Shown: positions 35,601 to 41,163 of the stretch, piece after piece
Numbering within the stretch: position 1 is the stretch's first letter
Layout: every line of letters begins with the position of its first letter
From: Streptococcus suis
GTDB taxonomy: Bacteria > Bacillota > Bacilli > Lactobacillales > Streptococcaceae
Assembly: GCF_024509555.1 (NCBI RefSeq)
Contig: NZ_JAMWEL010000007.1
Coordinates: forward strand, 1 to 64,000
Reading direction: 5' to 3'
Length of the DNA stretch: 64,000 nt
The notes under the pieces: model-generated
Seen by the model: only the letters and a program-made list of their open reading frames with translations
What the model was told of the DNA's origin: nothing
Databases searched by the model: none
Program-made: the position numbers and the translations under genes

Positions 35601-36827
35601 GGCTGCTACTGCCTGTACTGAGCTAGTTGCTTCTGCCACTTGTCTACCAAGACTACCATCTGCATTGCGTTCAAACAAGGTTGTTTTGACCTTAACCTGA
35701 GCTGTTGCATCACTCACGTTATTGATATTTGTCGCAATTTCTATGCTTGCTGGCTGATGTTGGCTCTGACTTTCTTTCAGATTTGGTGTTTTAACCACCA
35801 CTCCATATTCAGCGAGGTGGACCTTAGGAGTCACATTTAATTGAACAGAACGATAGATACCACTACCAGAATACCAGCGGGAACTTGGTGTATTATTGAC
35901 CACTTTTACAGCCAGGGTATTTTCTTCATTAGCCCGAACATGTCCTGTCAAATCAAAAGTGAAAGGACTGTAACCATTGGTATGAGTGCCTAATGAAGTA
36001 CCGTTAATAAATACCTCTGTTTCCATATAGGCACCATCAAAGTGCAATTCTACCCGACCATTAGCAACTTCTGGACTAACGGTGAAATTCTTCCGATACC
36101 AGCCAGTTCCACCTAATTTATAGCCACTCTCTGCTTCTCCACTTGGGGTATAATCCTGAGTCAAGCTAAAATCGTGAGGCAAATCTAAAGACTGCCAGCT
36201 GGAATCATCATAGCCCTTCTGAGCAGCAGTAGCCTGAGCACCCAACTGGAACTTCCAATCATTATCGAAATGAATCGAACGGTCAGTATCTGTGATATGG
36301 GTAATCTTGTTCCAAGTTTCAACTGCATTTACCTGGTTACTTGTCTGGCTACTTGTTGTAGAAAGAGGAGTAGACACTGCCCTCTCCTCTGCATTGGAAA
36401 GGCTGAAAGAAGGATGCTCAATGCTTGTTTCAGCTGATTGAAGAGTTTCTGGAATATTCTCTTCAACTACTGGGGCTGAAACTTCCTCTGTAACCTCCTC
36501 AGATCTTGCTGCTACTTCTTTTTCGGATACTAGTTCAGCTGTTCCTGCCTCTTCAGCTACTAATTTTTCCTCTTTTACATCCACTTCCGCTGTAGCGGGA
36601 TTTGCAGTATCTAGGGTAGTAGGCTTGCTCTCCTCTGGGGCAACGCTACCTGTATCTGAGTCTAATATAGACTCTACACCTGGATTGCCACCGTCAATTG
36701 ACTCAGCCTGTGCCAGCTGGGTACCAAACAATAAGCAACCTACAACAACGGATGCAGTTCCTACACTTAAGCGTCGTATAGAAAACCGTTCACGTTTATC
36801 AAACAAGTCTTTGGAACTTCGTTTCAT
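26601..36827 (-). CDS. Giant cell-wall-anchored glycosidase: GH2 beta-galactosidase fused to GH84 hexosaminidase
   Basis: A protein of 3408 residues. It begins with a YSIRK-type signal (FSIRRLSVGTASVVVG) and ends with LPATG at 3378-3382, a membrane span and RKRKG, so a sortase links it to the wall. Residues about 185-850 are a GH2 beta-galactosidase with acid/base E604 (WSTGNEVME) and nucleophile E690 (YGSETAS), followed by Ig-like domains. A discoidin/CBM32 domain lies about 1460-1595. Residues about 1700-2110 are a GH84 module: beta-hexosaminidase front domain, then RGFIEGYYGNPWS and catalytic ILADDAP (D about 1944-1945). Further CBM32-like domains fill 2290-2990, then a FIVAR-like helix bundle, about 14 copies of a 13-residue repeat, and the [14 protein letters not shown] module. 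The ATG follows AAGGAG. It probably trims galactose and then GlcNAc-type residues from host glycans. Confidence 0.93.
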   Translation of the reverse strand: MKRSSKDLFDKRERFSIRRLSVGTASVVVGCLLFGTQLAQAESIDGGNPGVESILDSDTGSVAPEESKPTTLDTANPATAEVDVKEEKLVAEEAGTAELVSEKEVAARSEEVTEEVSAPVVEENIPETLQSAETSIEHPSFSLSNAEERAVSTPLSTTSSQTSNQVNAVETWNKITHITDTDRSIHFDNDWKFQLGAQATAAQKGYDDSSWQSLDLPHDFSLTQDYTPSGEAESGYKLGGTGWYRKNFTVSPEVANGRVELHFDGAYMETEVFINGTSLGTHTNGYSPFTFDLTGHVRANEENTLAVKVVNNTPSSRWYSGSGIYRSVQLNVTPKVHLAEYGVVVKTPNLKESQSQHQPASIEIATNINNVSDATAQVKVKTTLFERNADGSLGRQVAEATSSVQAVAANASGSLSTNLSLTNPKLWSVDSPNLYIVRTEVFDGETKLQTREQETGFRYIEFDKDTGFKLNGQKMKLQGVSMHHDQGGLGARAYYDAIERQVEILKGMGVNAIRVTHNPAARALKDIANRKGMLLIDEAFDTWEHAKNGNTHDYARFFNTQIGQTANKLVGASSSQTWAEFHIKQMVKSGINDPAIIMWSTGNEVMEGFSANVNNYPQVIRKLIDWVAAVDPSRPATFGDNMLKRRNPNSIGMADVLTNNNGIVGFNYANGAQYDAARQTNPNWIIYGSETASSVNSRGVYNVKNGTQRSDKQLTAYDQSKVGWGHYASEAWYDTIVRDFVAGEFVWTGFDYLGEPTPWNGTSTGPVGSWPAPKSSYFGIVDTAGFPKDSYYFYRSQWNKKDTTLHVLPVWEESVVSKNAQNQVEVVVYSNAAKVKLVHVGIDGRETDLGTKEFTKRTTTAGFEYQIYQGEGRSSEQHKNLYLTWNVDYRPGSIKAIAYDSNGREISDTVGRKEVKTFGTASKLKASIGKQPQVTTDQSLAYIEIDVQDAAGNLVANATNPVSITVEGPASLVAMDNGNAMDHQSYQDSNRKAFAGKVLAIVKLDGSSGQVRVTASSAGLASSSVEFTANELAQAGSKQATDLKFAKTIYIKRGADLTLPTTARVRYSDKTEEDKQLTFDRAQVNRDLATGNSFVARGSVAGLETPAEILVSVIDQVAAMKNISTAVEVGSQPSLPDKVQAFLADGSLLSSEFPVTWTSPAPGSYDNEGTVLVTGKANVLGTELPVTASVRVGRKTMTVDQNVAPSAASLTQDIPTNQQSDTLNAIKDGVLVPSANNSGGANPTIWSNYNAAQAGVKTAKLTFTYDTAQNIGEVVAHYHRDNFSLRNPKSVAFEWARSSSDQAERIEATEVNRSTTGTVTKITYKLARPVPAVVFSMTVENADQESGMRAKPSVGIVELELKTVLEGFAQQSDASINEIRFGNSTYTGSDISNNMTISGSGELTARHTSNNPGITILKIDEDTYKIFTESEDKSRTEVYTLTVVADSPTTEGRNYIPRSEMTLTAGSTQQGPANAVNNAKDFNLNSIWHSAWAGAPMSNLWLSVDTGKERQLNGLAYMHRRDGSPNGKVTDYEVYVSRDNQNWTRVKTGRFEENNREWQEVSFDPTAGRYVKLQAVHTLGDGNRPDRFMSASEIRVSEFVSGTQAEPTSPQTGNTGATNQPTAPQTGNTAPNNQPTTPTPPPVVESGDGTVETAASFRATKPASAEAIAAAKTSSDYLRKEYTIFPSPQSVTYGTGTVALQGTVNLVIGEEVDIYTRNRLKDTLQANQISYTTSNVAVADATNVYIGIQGKASAASNHQASSAISQDLYSKIDAYSLVIKDNAISVVGKDTDAVFYGLTTLKHMLNESPVPVLREVKVEDYADIKNRGFIEGYYGNPWSNEDRMELMRYGGDIKLTQYFFAPKDDEYHNSRWRDLYPESKLAEIREMARVGNQNKTRYVWTLHPFMNNRVRFGNDAHYQEDLGIIKAKFTQLMGAGVREFGILADDAPNPVGGFESYNRLMTDLTNWLESKQAEYPGLRKEMVFVPHEYWGDGDEAELRSLNEKLPATSLLTLTGGRIWGEVSSNFLNRLKTNLESGGKTYRPVQLWINWPCTDNSKEHLILGGGEKFLHPNVDPSLIGGIMLNPMQQSEPSKLALFSAAEYTWNVWESEEEARRVNDVGFNFIETGRFTETPESLAFRELGKHMINQNMDNRVVKLQESVELAPKLTAFTNKLAAGEALTTERAELRAEFAKLKQAAETYKASGNQRMKGQISYWLDNTIDQMNALDALLTATEHIGGDSAALWNNYYRGLSLYEQSKTHKFWYVSRYEKAELGVQHIRPFILNLLERLASEIEKDLYPNKVSSTFISNRTGAEGRTDYLTDGDLSTQLIFKNPNTISTGDYVGLEFNKPIQLTSLGFAMGAVSNPRDTFNAAAIEYLNEAGQWVALEGHNFVGNEPVIQLSDLSVTAKAVRMRATSDRSNTWFAVREIAVNRPLATAQASPVTITHSNNLVYKLNTNVGQITDKNDATEAMLANSSGADNTPVDAWVQLDLGAEKPISKVRLVQGTGDKLAAGVIEYSSDSTNWTELARLSGEQTKEISQDLTARYVRVRNTRAVNIWWRIKDFQVETNEGTTELTDTNLTTLANSKALTSLGSYNLVLPATSQLAPNQYIGLKLERLHELESIDATGSNLELRYSPNLVEWYSVQEIAEQPLARYIRLINTSNENQVIGANNLFVRTKEIHPDKLKSTSLTIHNVYGGPDVRNRKNLAQLFDGVYNNTVEFSNTPTKDGHILLELGVPRPIHKIRAYIQDGTTNYLRDGKIQISPDGETWTDVVTVGDGVANAQKDDSLGDGWTHDSAKPGNRYIEGSLAAPVQAKYLRVLFTANYDHRFVSFTEMVINDGEYVATVNDPTVQGQAAENHTSKRNYLVDGKVLTAYTATANEGNLVYHLSEDTAVNHIKLISDLPEGATARVSARVVKDGPSSRTSEVPTEWIDLGAVTSNYQTFVVREPIAHLLDVKIEWTGGPATVYEISTYHAPVTAESVGEDKPTDTSQPPVSDQVDATDFAIREDQLKILVDRVNALPETEENSRTKATLANALATIEAVRQAPTKAAVEQINTWIERALASLETTQGEPSETSNSGNSDNTSSGDTGAGSTENPIAGDTGSSTENPIAGDSGTGSTDNPIAGDSGTGSTANPIAGDTGTGSTDNPIADDSGPGSTENPIADDSGTGSTENPIADDSGPGSTETPIAGDTGTGSTDNPTAGDSGTGSTESPIAGDTGAGSTDSTTSGDTGGSTETPAPDNTGGSVDTTSPGDTGIGSTDSTSPEDTGDGSAVSTPAIETVKTEPAYHEVPTFDIEAWLEGLIKENDQSPDLVTAKGDSLAHFIPAFDGGLVPNEAPLTEELPTIDPASLVKQAPLASQTTQSTSKADSTLPATGETNSSLALVGLTVLGMLGTAVRKRKG
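27000..27560 (-). repeat. 39-bp tandem repeats in the wall-spanning region
   Basis: About 14 copies of a 39-bp unit encode STENPIAGDTGTG and variants. The repeat leaves long open frames on other strands, which are shadows. Copy number is expected to vary between strains. Confidence 0.85.
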
Positions 36828-36885
36828 CTAGTCAACTCCTTCTATTTTTTCATTCACTCTTATTTTCAATGGCTTAAAAACATGA

Positions 36886-36946
36886 GTGTAAGCGTTTTTA
36901 TAGTTTGCGTCAGCTATATTATAACCCAACTTTTTATTTTATTCAA
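36886..36946 (-). promoter_or_regulatory. Promoter and cre box of the GH2-GH84 gene
   Basis: TTGAAT (36941-36946), 17-bp spacer, TATAAT (36918-36923). Just past the start site, GTGTAAGCGTTTTTA (36886-36900) matches the cre consensus at 13 of 15 positions. The remaining 36947-37080 stretch holds nothing I can identify. Confidence 0.7.
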
Positions 36947-37082
36947 TATGTTAATATTAAATGATTGTTAGTTAGAAATATAGTCGAATACATTAACTTT
37001 CAGACAAGGAACTAATGAAACCGAGACAGTAGGTTACTCCATTCAAACTACTATATAGTAAAAACAAAAATAGAAGAAAGAA

Positions 37083-37106
37083 AAAAGACTGGACATATGT
37101 CCAACC
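37083..37106 (-). terminator. Terminator of the 330-residue surface protein gene
   Basis: TTGGAC and GTCCAG-type arms around ATAT (near 37089-37104) followed on the minus strand by a U-run. Confidence 0.65.
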
Positions 37107-37132
37107 TCTTCCGAGATGAGATAGTTGATTTC

Positions 37133-38122
37133 TTAGATTTCTTTTTTCTTCGCAACTACTGCTGCACCAAGAAGACCCAAGGCAGTAACAAAGTATACTG
37201 CAGATGAAGCCTCACCAGTTTCTGGAAGTTTTGCAGATGATGTTTCTGTAGTCGCTTTAGAAGCTGCTGCTTTAGGAGCTGCTGCAGGTGTTTCTTTAAG
37301 TGTTGCTGGATCAATCGCAGGAAGTTCTGGTGCTGTTACACCTGTACCTTTTGATGATAGGTACTCACCGTTTTCATCTTTAGAAACTTCTACTGCTGGC
37401 AATTCTTCTGCTGTTACGCCCTCACCTTTAGCTGTTTCCAAAGCAGGTAATTCTGCTGCTGGAAGAGCAGGTGCAGTCACACTTTCACCCTTAGCTGTCT
37501 CTGTAGGAGCCCCAAGTGTTGCTGGATCAATTGTTGGTAGTTCTGCTGCAGTTGTACTTTCACCTTTAGCATATAGATAGTATTCACCATCTTTGCCACC
37601 AACTTGCACTTCTGGAAGTGCTTCTGCTTTTGGAGCTTCTACTGGTGTGTTTGTAAAGTACAAACCATTTTCATCCAAGGCAACTGCTACTTCATTCAAA
37701 GCAGGTGCTGTTACGCCCTCACCATGTTTAGTGATATCTACTGTACTTGGGTCTAAGGCTGGCAATTCTACTGATGCAGCCACACCTGTACCGTGTGCAT
37801 AAACATATGGCTCACCATTGTCAAAACCAAGTGCTACTTCTGGAAGTTCCGCAGTCACACCCTCGCCATGTTTAGTGATGTCCACCGTACTTGGATCCAA
37901 GGCTGGTTTGTAGTCAGAGTTCAAAACACTGCTACCTTTAGCTGTCAATTCACCTGTATTGATGTTGAATGTTGGAATTGGATCAGCATAAGCACCTGTA
38001 CCATGTGCTGTTGCAACACCAATTTCATTAGCCGATACAGTAGTTCCTACTACTGCAAGAGCAGCCAATGATACCAAACCGATTGAAGTTTTTCTCAAAA
38101 GATACGTTTTCTTTGTTGACAT
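37133..38122 (-). CDS. LPXTG surface protein built of short KGxG/KGES repeats
   Basis: A protein of 329 residues. Residues 1-31 are a signal peptide (LLRKTSIGLVSLAALAVVGTTVSA). The mature part has about nine copies of a motif [A/K][K/H]G-[E/T/S]-[G/S]-x-T-A-x-x-LP, e.g. TKHGEGVTAELPEV, YAHGTGVAASVELPAL, YAKGESTTAAELPTI, often followed by IDPATL or LDPSTVD. It ends in LPETGE, a membrane span and KKKEI. There is no catalytic domain, so it is probably an adhesin or wall component. I chose the ATG at 38122 because GGAAGG lies eight bases upstream; a GTG nine bases earlier overlaps. The same module closes both giant glycosidases. Its promoter carries a G9 tract, suggesting on/off expression. Confidence 0.88.
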   Translation of the reverse strand: MSTKKTYLLRKTSIGLVSLAALAVVGTTVSANEIGVATAHGTGAYADPIPTFNINTGELTAKGSSVLNSDYKPALDPSTVDITKHGEGVTAELPEVALGFDNGEPYVYAHGTGVAASVELPALDPSTVDITKHGEGVTAPALNEVAVALDENGLYFTNTPVEAPKAEALPEVQVGGKDGEYYLYAKGESTTAAELPTIDPATLGAPTETAKGESVTAPALPAAELPALETAKGEGVTAEELPAVEVSKDENGEYLSSKGTGVTAPELPAIDPATLKETPAAAPKAAASKATTETSSAKLPETGEASSAVYFVTALGLLGAAVVAKKKEI

Positions 38123-38172
38123 ATATGTCACCTTCCCTTTTTTATATAATCTCTATATAGATGAAATACCTC

Positions 38173-38215
38173 AATAATCTTATATGATTATCCAGGCACA
38201 ACATTGGCCCAATGT
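38173..38215 (-). promoter_or_regulatory. Palindromes in the 5' leader of the surface protein gene
   Basis: The leader of about 110 nt contains ACATTGG-C-CCAATGT (38201-38215), a perfect 7-bp palindrome, and an imperfect one AATAATC..GATTATC (38173-38192). Operators or RNA hairpins are both possible. Confidence 0.4.
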
Positions 38216-38239
38216 ACTTATGTAAACAGGGTCAAAAAT

Positions 38240-38268
38240 ATTATACCCCCCCCCGATATTTTTGTCAA
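38240..38268 (-). promoter_or_regulatory. Promoter with G9 tract in the spacer (candidate phase-variable switch)
   Basis: TTGACA (38263-38268) and TATAAT (38240-38245) are separated by exactly 17 bp (38246-38262), of which 38246-38254 are nine consecutive C on the plus strand (G9 on the coding strand). Both hexamers are perfect. Slippage by one or two bases would move the spacing off the optimum. Confidence 0.85.
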
Positions 38269-38326
38269 GGATTTTATGGCATTTTTTTACAAATATTTTA
38301 ATGAAGTAAAGTTGGGAATTTTAAAA

Positions 38327-38351
38327 GAAAAAAACTAGGACAAGCCTAGTT
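38327..38351 (-). terminator. Terminator of the beta-lactamase-like gene
   Basis: AACTAGG and CCTAGTT pair around ACAAG, followed by a U-run on the minus strand; it overlaps the stop codon. Confidence 0.75.
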
Positions 38352-39767
38352 TCCATCATTTTGTTCTGTTGTTGTTTCAGTTGCTGTCCCTGCTGTAGTT
38401 ACATCTTTAGCAGGATTCATATTTACTCGATGCCACTCGTTGATAACATAAGTCAGGGCAACAAGTTGGTTGTAACCCATCGCATCAATTTCTACGTCAT
38501 CTTCAGATGCACCTCCGAAATGAGAAGTATAAAGAGCAATACTGTATGGTGTCTCTTCCATGACGATCGCATCAATATTTAAAGCCTCCCGAACAAAGCC
38601 CGGTTTCTGATAGATAGTCACACCGTGAACATATTCTTCTAGCCATTGCCCTGTAAAGGCTTGATCTAAATAGCCTAATAAATCGACATATTTATCTTGA
38701 TGCTTGTACAGATAGTCTAAAACATGAGTGTAATAACTTGTGGTAGTTTTATTTCCATCCAAAGAAATGGTAGGAACTTCTTTATTTTTCGAAACACCGT
38801 AACGTTCAAACTGAGCATAGGCCTGATCCATACCACCTATTCTTTCAGCCAAGGCGTAGGCAGGAGTATTTTCAGAAACTACGATTGAACCATACTGCAT
38901 ATCTGCAATAGTCATCTGACCATTATAGTTAGCCACGTAGGCATCGCGCTCGGCTTGATTTTCGTATGTTGTTGCAGTGATATCATAAGATTCCGTTGCC
39001 GATACTTCTCCCTTTTCGATTGCATCTACCACCAACATATTCAAAGGTAGTTTATAGGTAGAACCGGCTGTCATCAACTGGCTATCATTCATAGAGAAGA
39101 CTTCATTGGTCTTCAAGTTTTTGTAGGTAAAGGCAACTTGTGAAGGATCCAAACCTTGTTCAGTCAAGTAGGCCTTCACTGTGTCTTCCAAACTCAAATT
39201 AGGGTAGTCATAGTAGAGGTAGAGGCTGTCCATATAGGCCAAATCTTCCTGCATGACCAATTGTTTGGCTTCCTGTGATTTTGCTACTGGTTTAACCTCC
39301 TCACTAGAAGACTGTTCAGTTTGGAAAGCTGTGGATGAATCTGTTTTTTCCGTAAATGATTTTAGGCCTCCCATTCCCAAAATCCATGCTATACCAATAC
39401 CAACTAAACTGATAAGTCCTAAGATAAACAAAGGTATCTTCCACTTCCCAAAGAAGGTTTGAGCCTCTTCCTGATCTGTTTCTTGTATACTTTCTTCCTG
39501 GAAAACTTCTGTAGATGATAAACTATCTAGCAAGGATACGTTATCAATAGTTGAAGTATTTTCCAAATCCGATGTTGCAGTTGATTGTGCTAGATTCTCC
39601 AACTCAGGCTCACTGTTAAACTGGATGATTTCAATTGATCCATTTGGTCGTGGATAGCGCTGATGAATGCTGGCACGATCATGTTGAGCAGGAACCCGAC
39701 GTGGTTTCCTATTTTTCTCAATCCGACAATTATTTCTTTTTCCAAATCTACTTTTTGCATTTTTCAT
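38346..39767 (-). CDS. Membrane-anchored beta-lactamase-like serine hydrolase
   Basis: A protein of 473 residues. A basic cytoplasmic tail of about 100 residues is followed by one membrane span (IPLFILGLISLVGIGIAWILG) and an extracellular class A beta-lactamase-like domain. AGSTYKLPLNML holds the SxxK motif (S236, K239), and IVVSENTPAYALAERIG the SxN-type motif. Such proteins are common in streptococci and most do not destroy beta-lactams; wall-related roles are suspected. I chose the ATG at 39767. A TATAAT lies only 9 bp upstream of it, so the message would have a 2-3 nt leader; a TTG at 39806 with AAGGA upstream is the alternative. Confidence 0.82.
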   Translation of the reverse strand: MKNAKSRFGKRNNCRIEKNRKPRRVPAQHDRASIHQRYPRPNGSIEIIQFNSEPELENLAQSTATSDLENTSTIDNVSLLDSLSSTEVFQEESIQETDQEEAQTFFGKWKIPLFILGLISLVGIGIAWILGMGGLKSFTEKTDSSTAFQTEQSSSEEVKPVAKSQEAKQLVMQEDLAYMDSLYLYYDYPNLSLEDTVKAYLTEQGLDPSQVAFTYKNLKTNEVFSMNDSQLMTAGSTYKLPLNMLVVDAIEKGEVSATESYDITATTYENQAERDAYVANYNGQMTIADMQYGSIVVSENTPAYALAERIGGMDQAYAQFERYGVSKNKEVPTISLDGNKTTTSYYTHVLDYLYKHQDKYVDLLGYLDQAFTGQWLEEYVHGVTIYQKPGFVREALNIDAIVMEETPYSIALYTSHFGGASEDDVEIDAMGYNQLVALTYVINEWHRVNMNPAKDVTTAGTATETTTEQNDGN

Positions 39768-39776
39768 AATACTGTC

Positions 39777-39806
39777 ATTATACCAGAAAAATCCAGTATT
39801 TAACAA
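39777..39806 (-). promoter_or_regulatory. Promoter giving a near-leaderless transcript
   Basis: TTGTTA (39801-39806), 18-bp spacer, TATAAT (39777-39782); predicted start 2-3 nt before the ATG at 39767. Confidence 0.6.
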
Positions 39807-39849
39807 TCATTTTATCCTTAAAAGTAAAAATTAGGATGAACCTAGAAAA

Positions 39850-39882
39850 ATCACCTGATTATTTCCTAATCAGATGATTTGC
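39850..39882 (-). terminator. Terminator of the class B sortase gene
   Basis: AATCACCTGATTA pairs with TAATCAGATGATT around TTTCC (one mismatch). Confidence 0.7.
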
Positions 39883-39897
39883 ACTATACTTTGATAA

Positions 39898-40734
39898 CTA
39901 ACGAGTTGGAACATAGTTCAATTTTTCCTTATTGACCGCAAGGAAATCCACTAGTTCTGACTCCGGTATTTCACGGAGATATAGATTGGCACGGATGGTA
40001 ACATCCTCTTCCCGACAAGTTGATAGAACCAAGTAACGATCGGTTTCACTAATCACAATCGAGTCGTCTTTAGTCACAGCTCCTTCACGTACTGCTATTA
40101 ATTGTTCTACGAACTGCTGAGAACTATCAAAACTTGTTCGATAGAAAGAGGTCGTTTCTGGAACAATAATCATAAAGGCAACCTGATAATAATGAATTTT
40201 TTCTGGTGTACGAACAACGACAAAAGGATGCTGATCAAAATACTGCTGGTCATCATAGAAATTGACATCATTAAACATGCGATTGTCTGGAACCAGGGAT
40301 CCTCTAGCATGACCAAACAACCAGGTCAACTGGTCAGAAAAATCACTCTTGTTGTCCATATCCATAAAAACCGTCCCCATATAGGGATCTTCACCAGAAC
40401 CATCAAATAGCTTGTAAAGGTAGGTAGCATTATCCGTCGTCTGTACAACCGGCTCATCCAACTTTGTACCCGGAGCATAAATATAGCCGATCGTGTCAGG
40501 ATTGATAGCCTTTAAACTATCAAATTGATCTTTCAAGCCCTGCTTTTCTTCATCAGACAGCTGATAAACTTTTTCACTTGAAGATGCAAGCTCCTGGGTG
40601 GAGGATGTAGTCTGGATAGCTAGACTTGATTTTTCCTCATTATTTTGTAGGAAAAAAGCCGTCGTCGTAAGACCAAGTGCTATAAGCAGACTTAGAAAAA
40701 TCAAGATACCTTTTTTATTTTTCATTTGTTTCAT
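39898..40734 (-). CDS. srtB: Class B sortase
   Basis: A protein of 278 residues from the chosen start. It has an N-terminal membrane anchor (GILIFLSLLIALGLTTTAFFL) and a sortase domain: NPDTIGYIYAPGTKLDEPVVQ, TWLFGHARG with catalytic His142, LSTCREEDVTIRANLYL with catalytic Cys240 and the Arg that follows. The YMGTVFMDMDN segment and the helix after the His fit class B. No gene with an NPQTN-type or pilin-type signal is in the window; the LPXTG proteins here would be SrtA substrates. An upstream ATG at 40839 with AGGAG gives 35 extra residues from repeat-like DNA, which I consider less likely to be native. Confidence 0.85.
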   Translation of the reverse strand: MKQMKNKKGILIFLSLLIALGLTTTAFFLQNNEEKSSLAIQTTSSTQELASSSEKVYQLSDEEKQGLKDQFDSLKAINPDTIGYIYAPGTKLDEPVVQTTDNATYLYKLFDGSGEDPYMGTVFMDMDNKSDFSDQLTWLFGHARGSLVPDNRMFNDVNFYDDQQYFDQHPFVVVRTPEKIHYYQVAFMIIVPETTSFYRTSFDSSQQFVEQLIAVREGAVTKDDSIVISETDRYLVLSTCREEDVTIRANLYLREIPESELVDFLAVNKEKLNYVPTR

Positions 40735-40769
40735 AAATCGTAAACCAACCCTGATTCGAAAATGTAGAA

Positions 40770-40990
40770 GAATGACTAATACGCAATGAAAATCAAAAAT
40801 AGACTCGGAAATGAATCTAAAGAAAGAACCGGAGTTCATCTAGGCTCCTGACAATGGATAATTTTGATTTTCGAAGAATATATCGTCATTTGAATTACTT
40901 TGGTGCATTGTCACTTTCGCTTTGCCGTACTTTAGTAAAACCTGCACCTCAGTTCCGTGTTTGAAAGCTAATTCTTTCAACCATAATTAC
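40770..40990. repeat. Dispersed repeat copies upstream of srtB
   Basis: The stretch between srtB and mglC has no gene. GCAATGAAAATCAAAAATAG (from about 40782) matches the start of the 48512 repeat (CAATGAAAATCAAAATCAGA), and GCTTTGCCGTACTTTAGTA (near 40921) matches the core of the MITE-like element at 11292-11379. Boundaries are approximate. Confidence 0.5.
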
Positions 40991-41060
40991 CTCTATCTTA
41001 CCACAACTGGTTAACAGACACCAAGTAGAAAAATCCAATTTTCAAACCGTAGGAATGAAG

Positions 41061-41096
41061 AAAATGCATGTAGCCATTTTCTAGCCACATACATTT
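41061..41096 (-). terminator. Terminator of the mgl operon
   Basis: AAATGCATGTAG and C-ACATACATTT pair with small bulges. It lies about 70 bp past the mglC stop; the U-run is weak. Confidence 0.4.
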
Positions 41097-41163
41097 CTTG
41101 ATACATATTAAATACAAGCTATAGGCAAACTTACGCACTATCTCTCTATTGTATCCTTTATCC

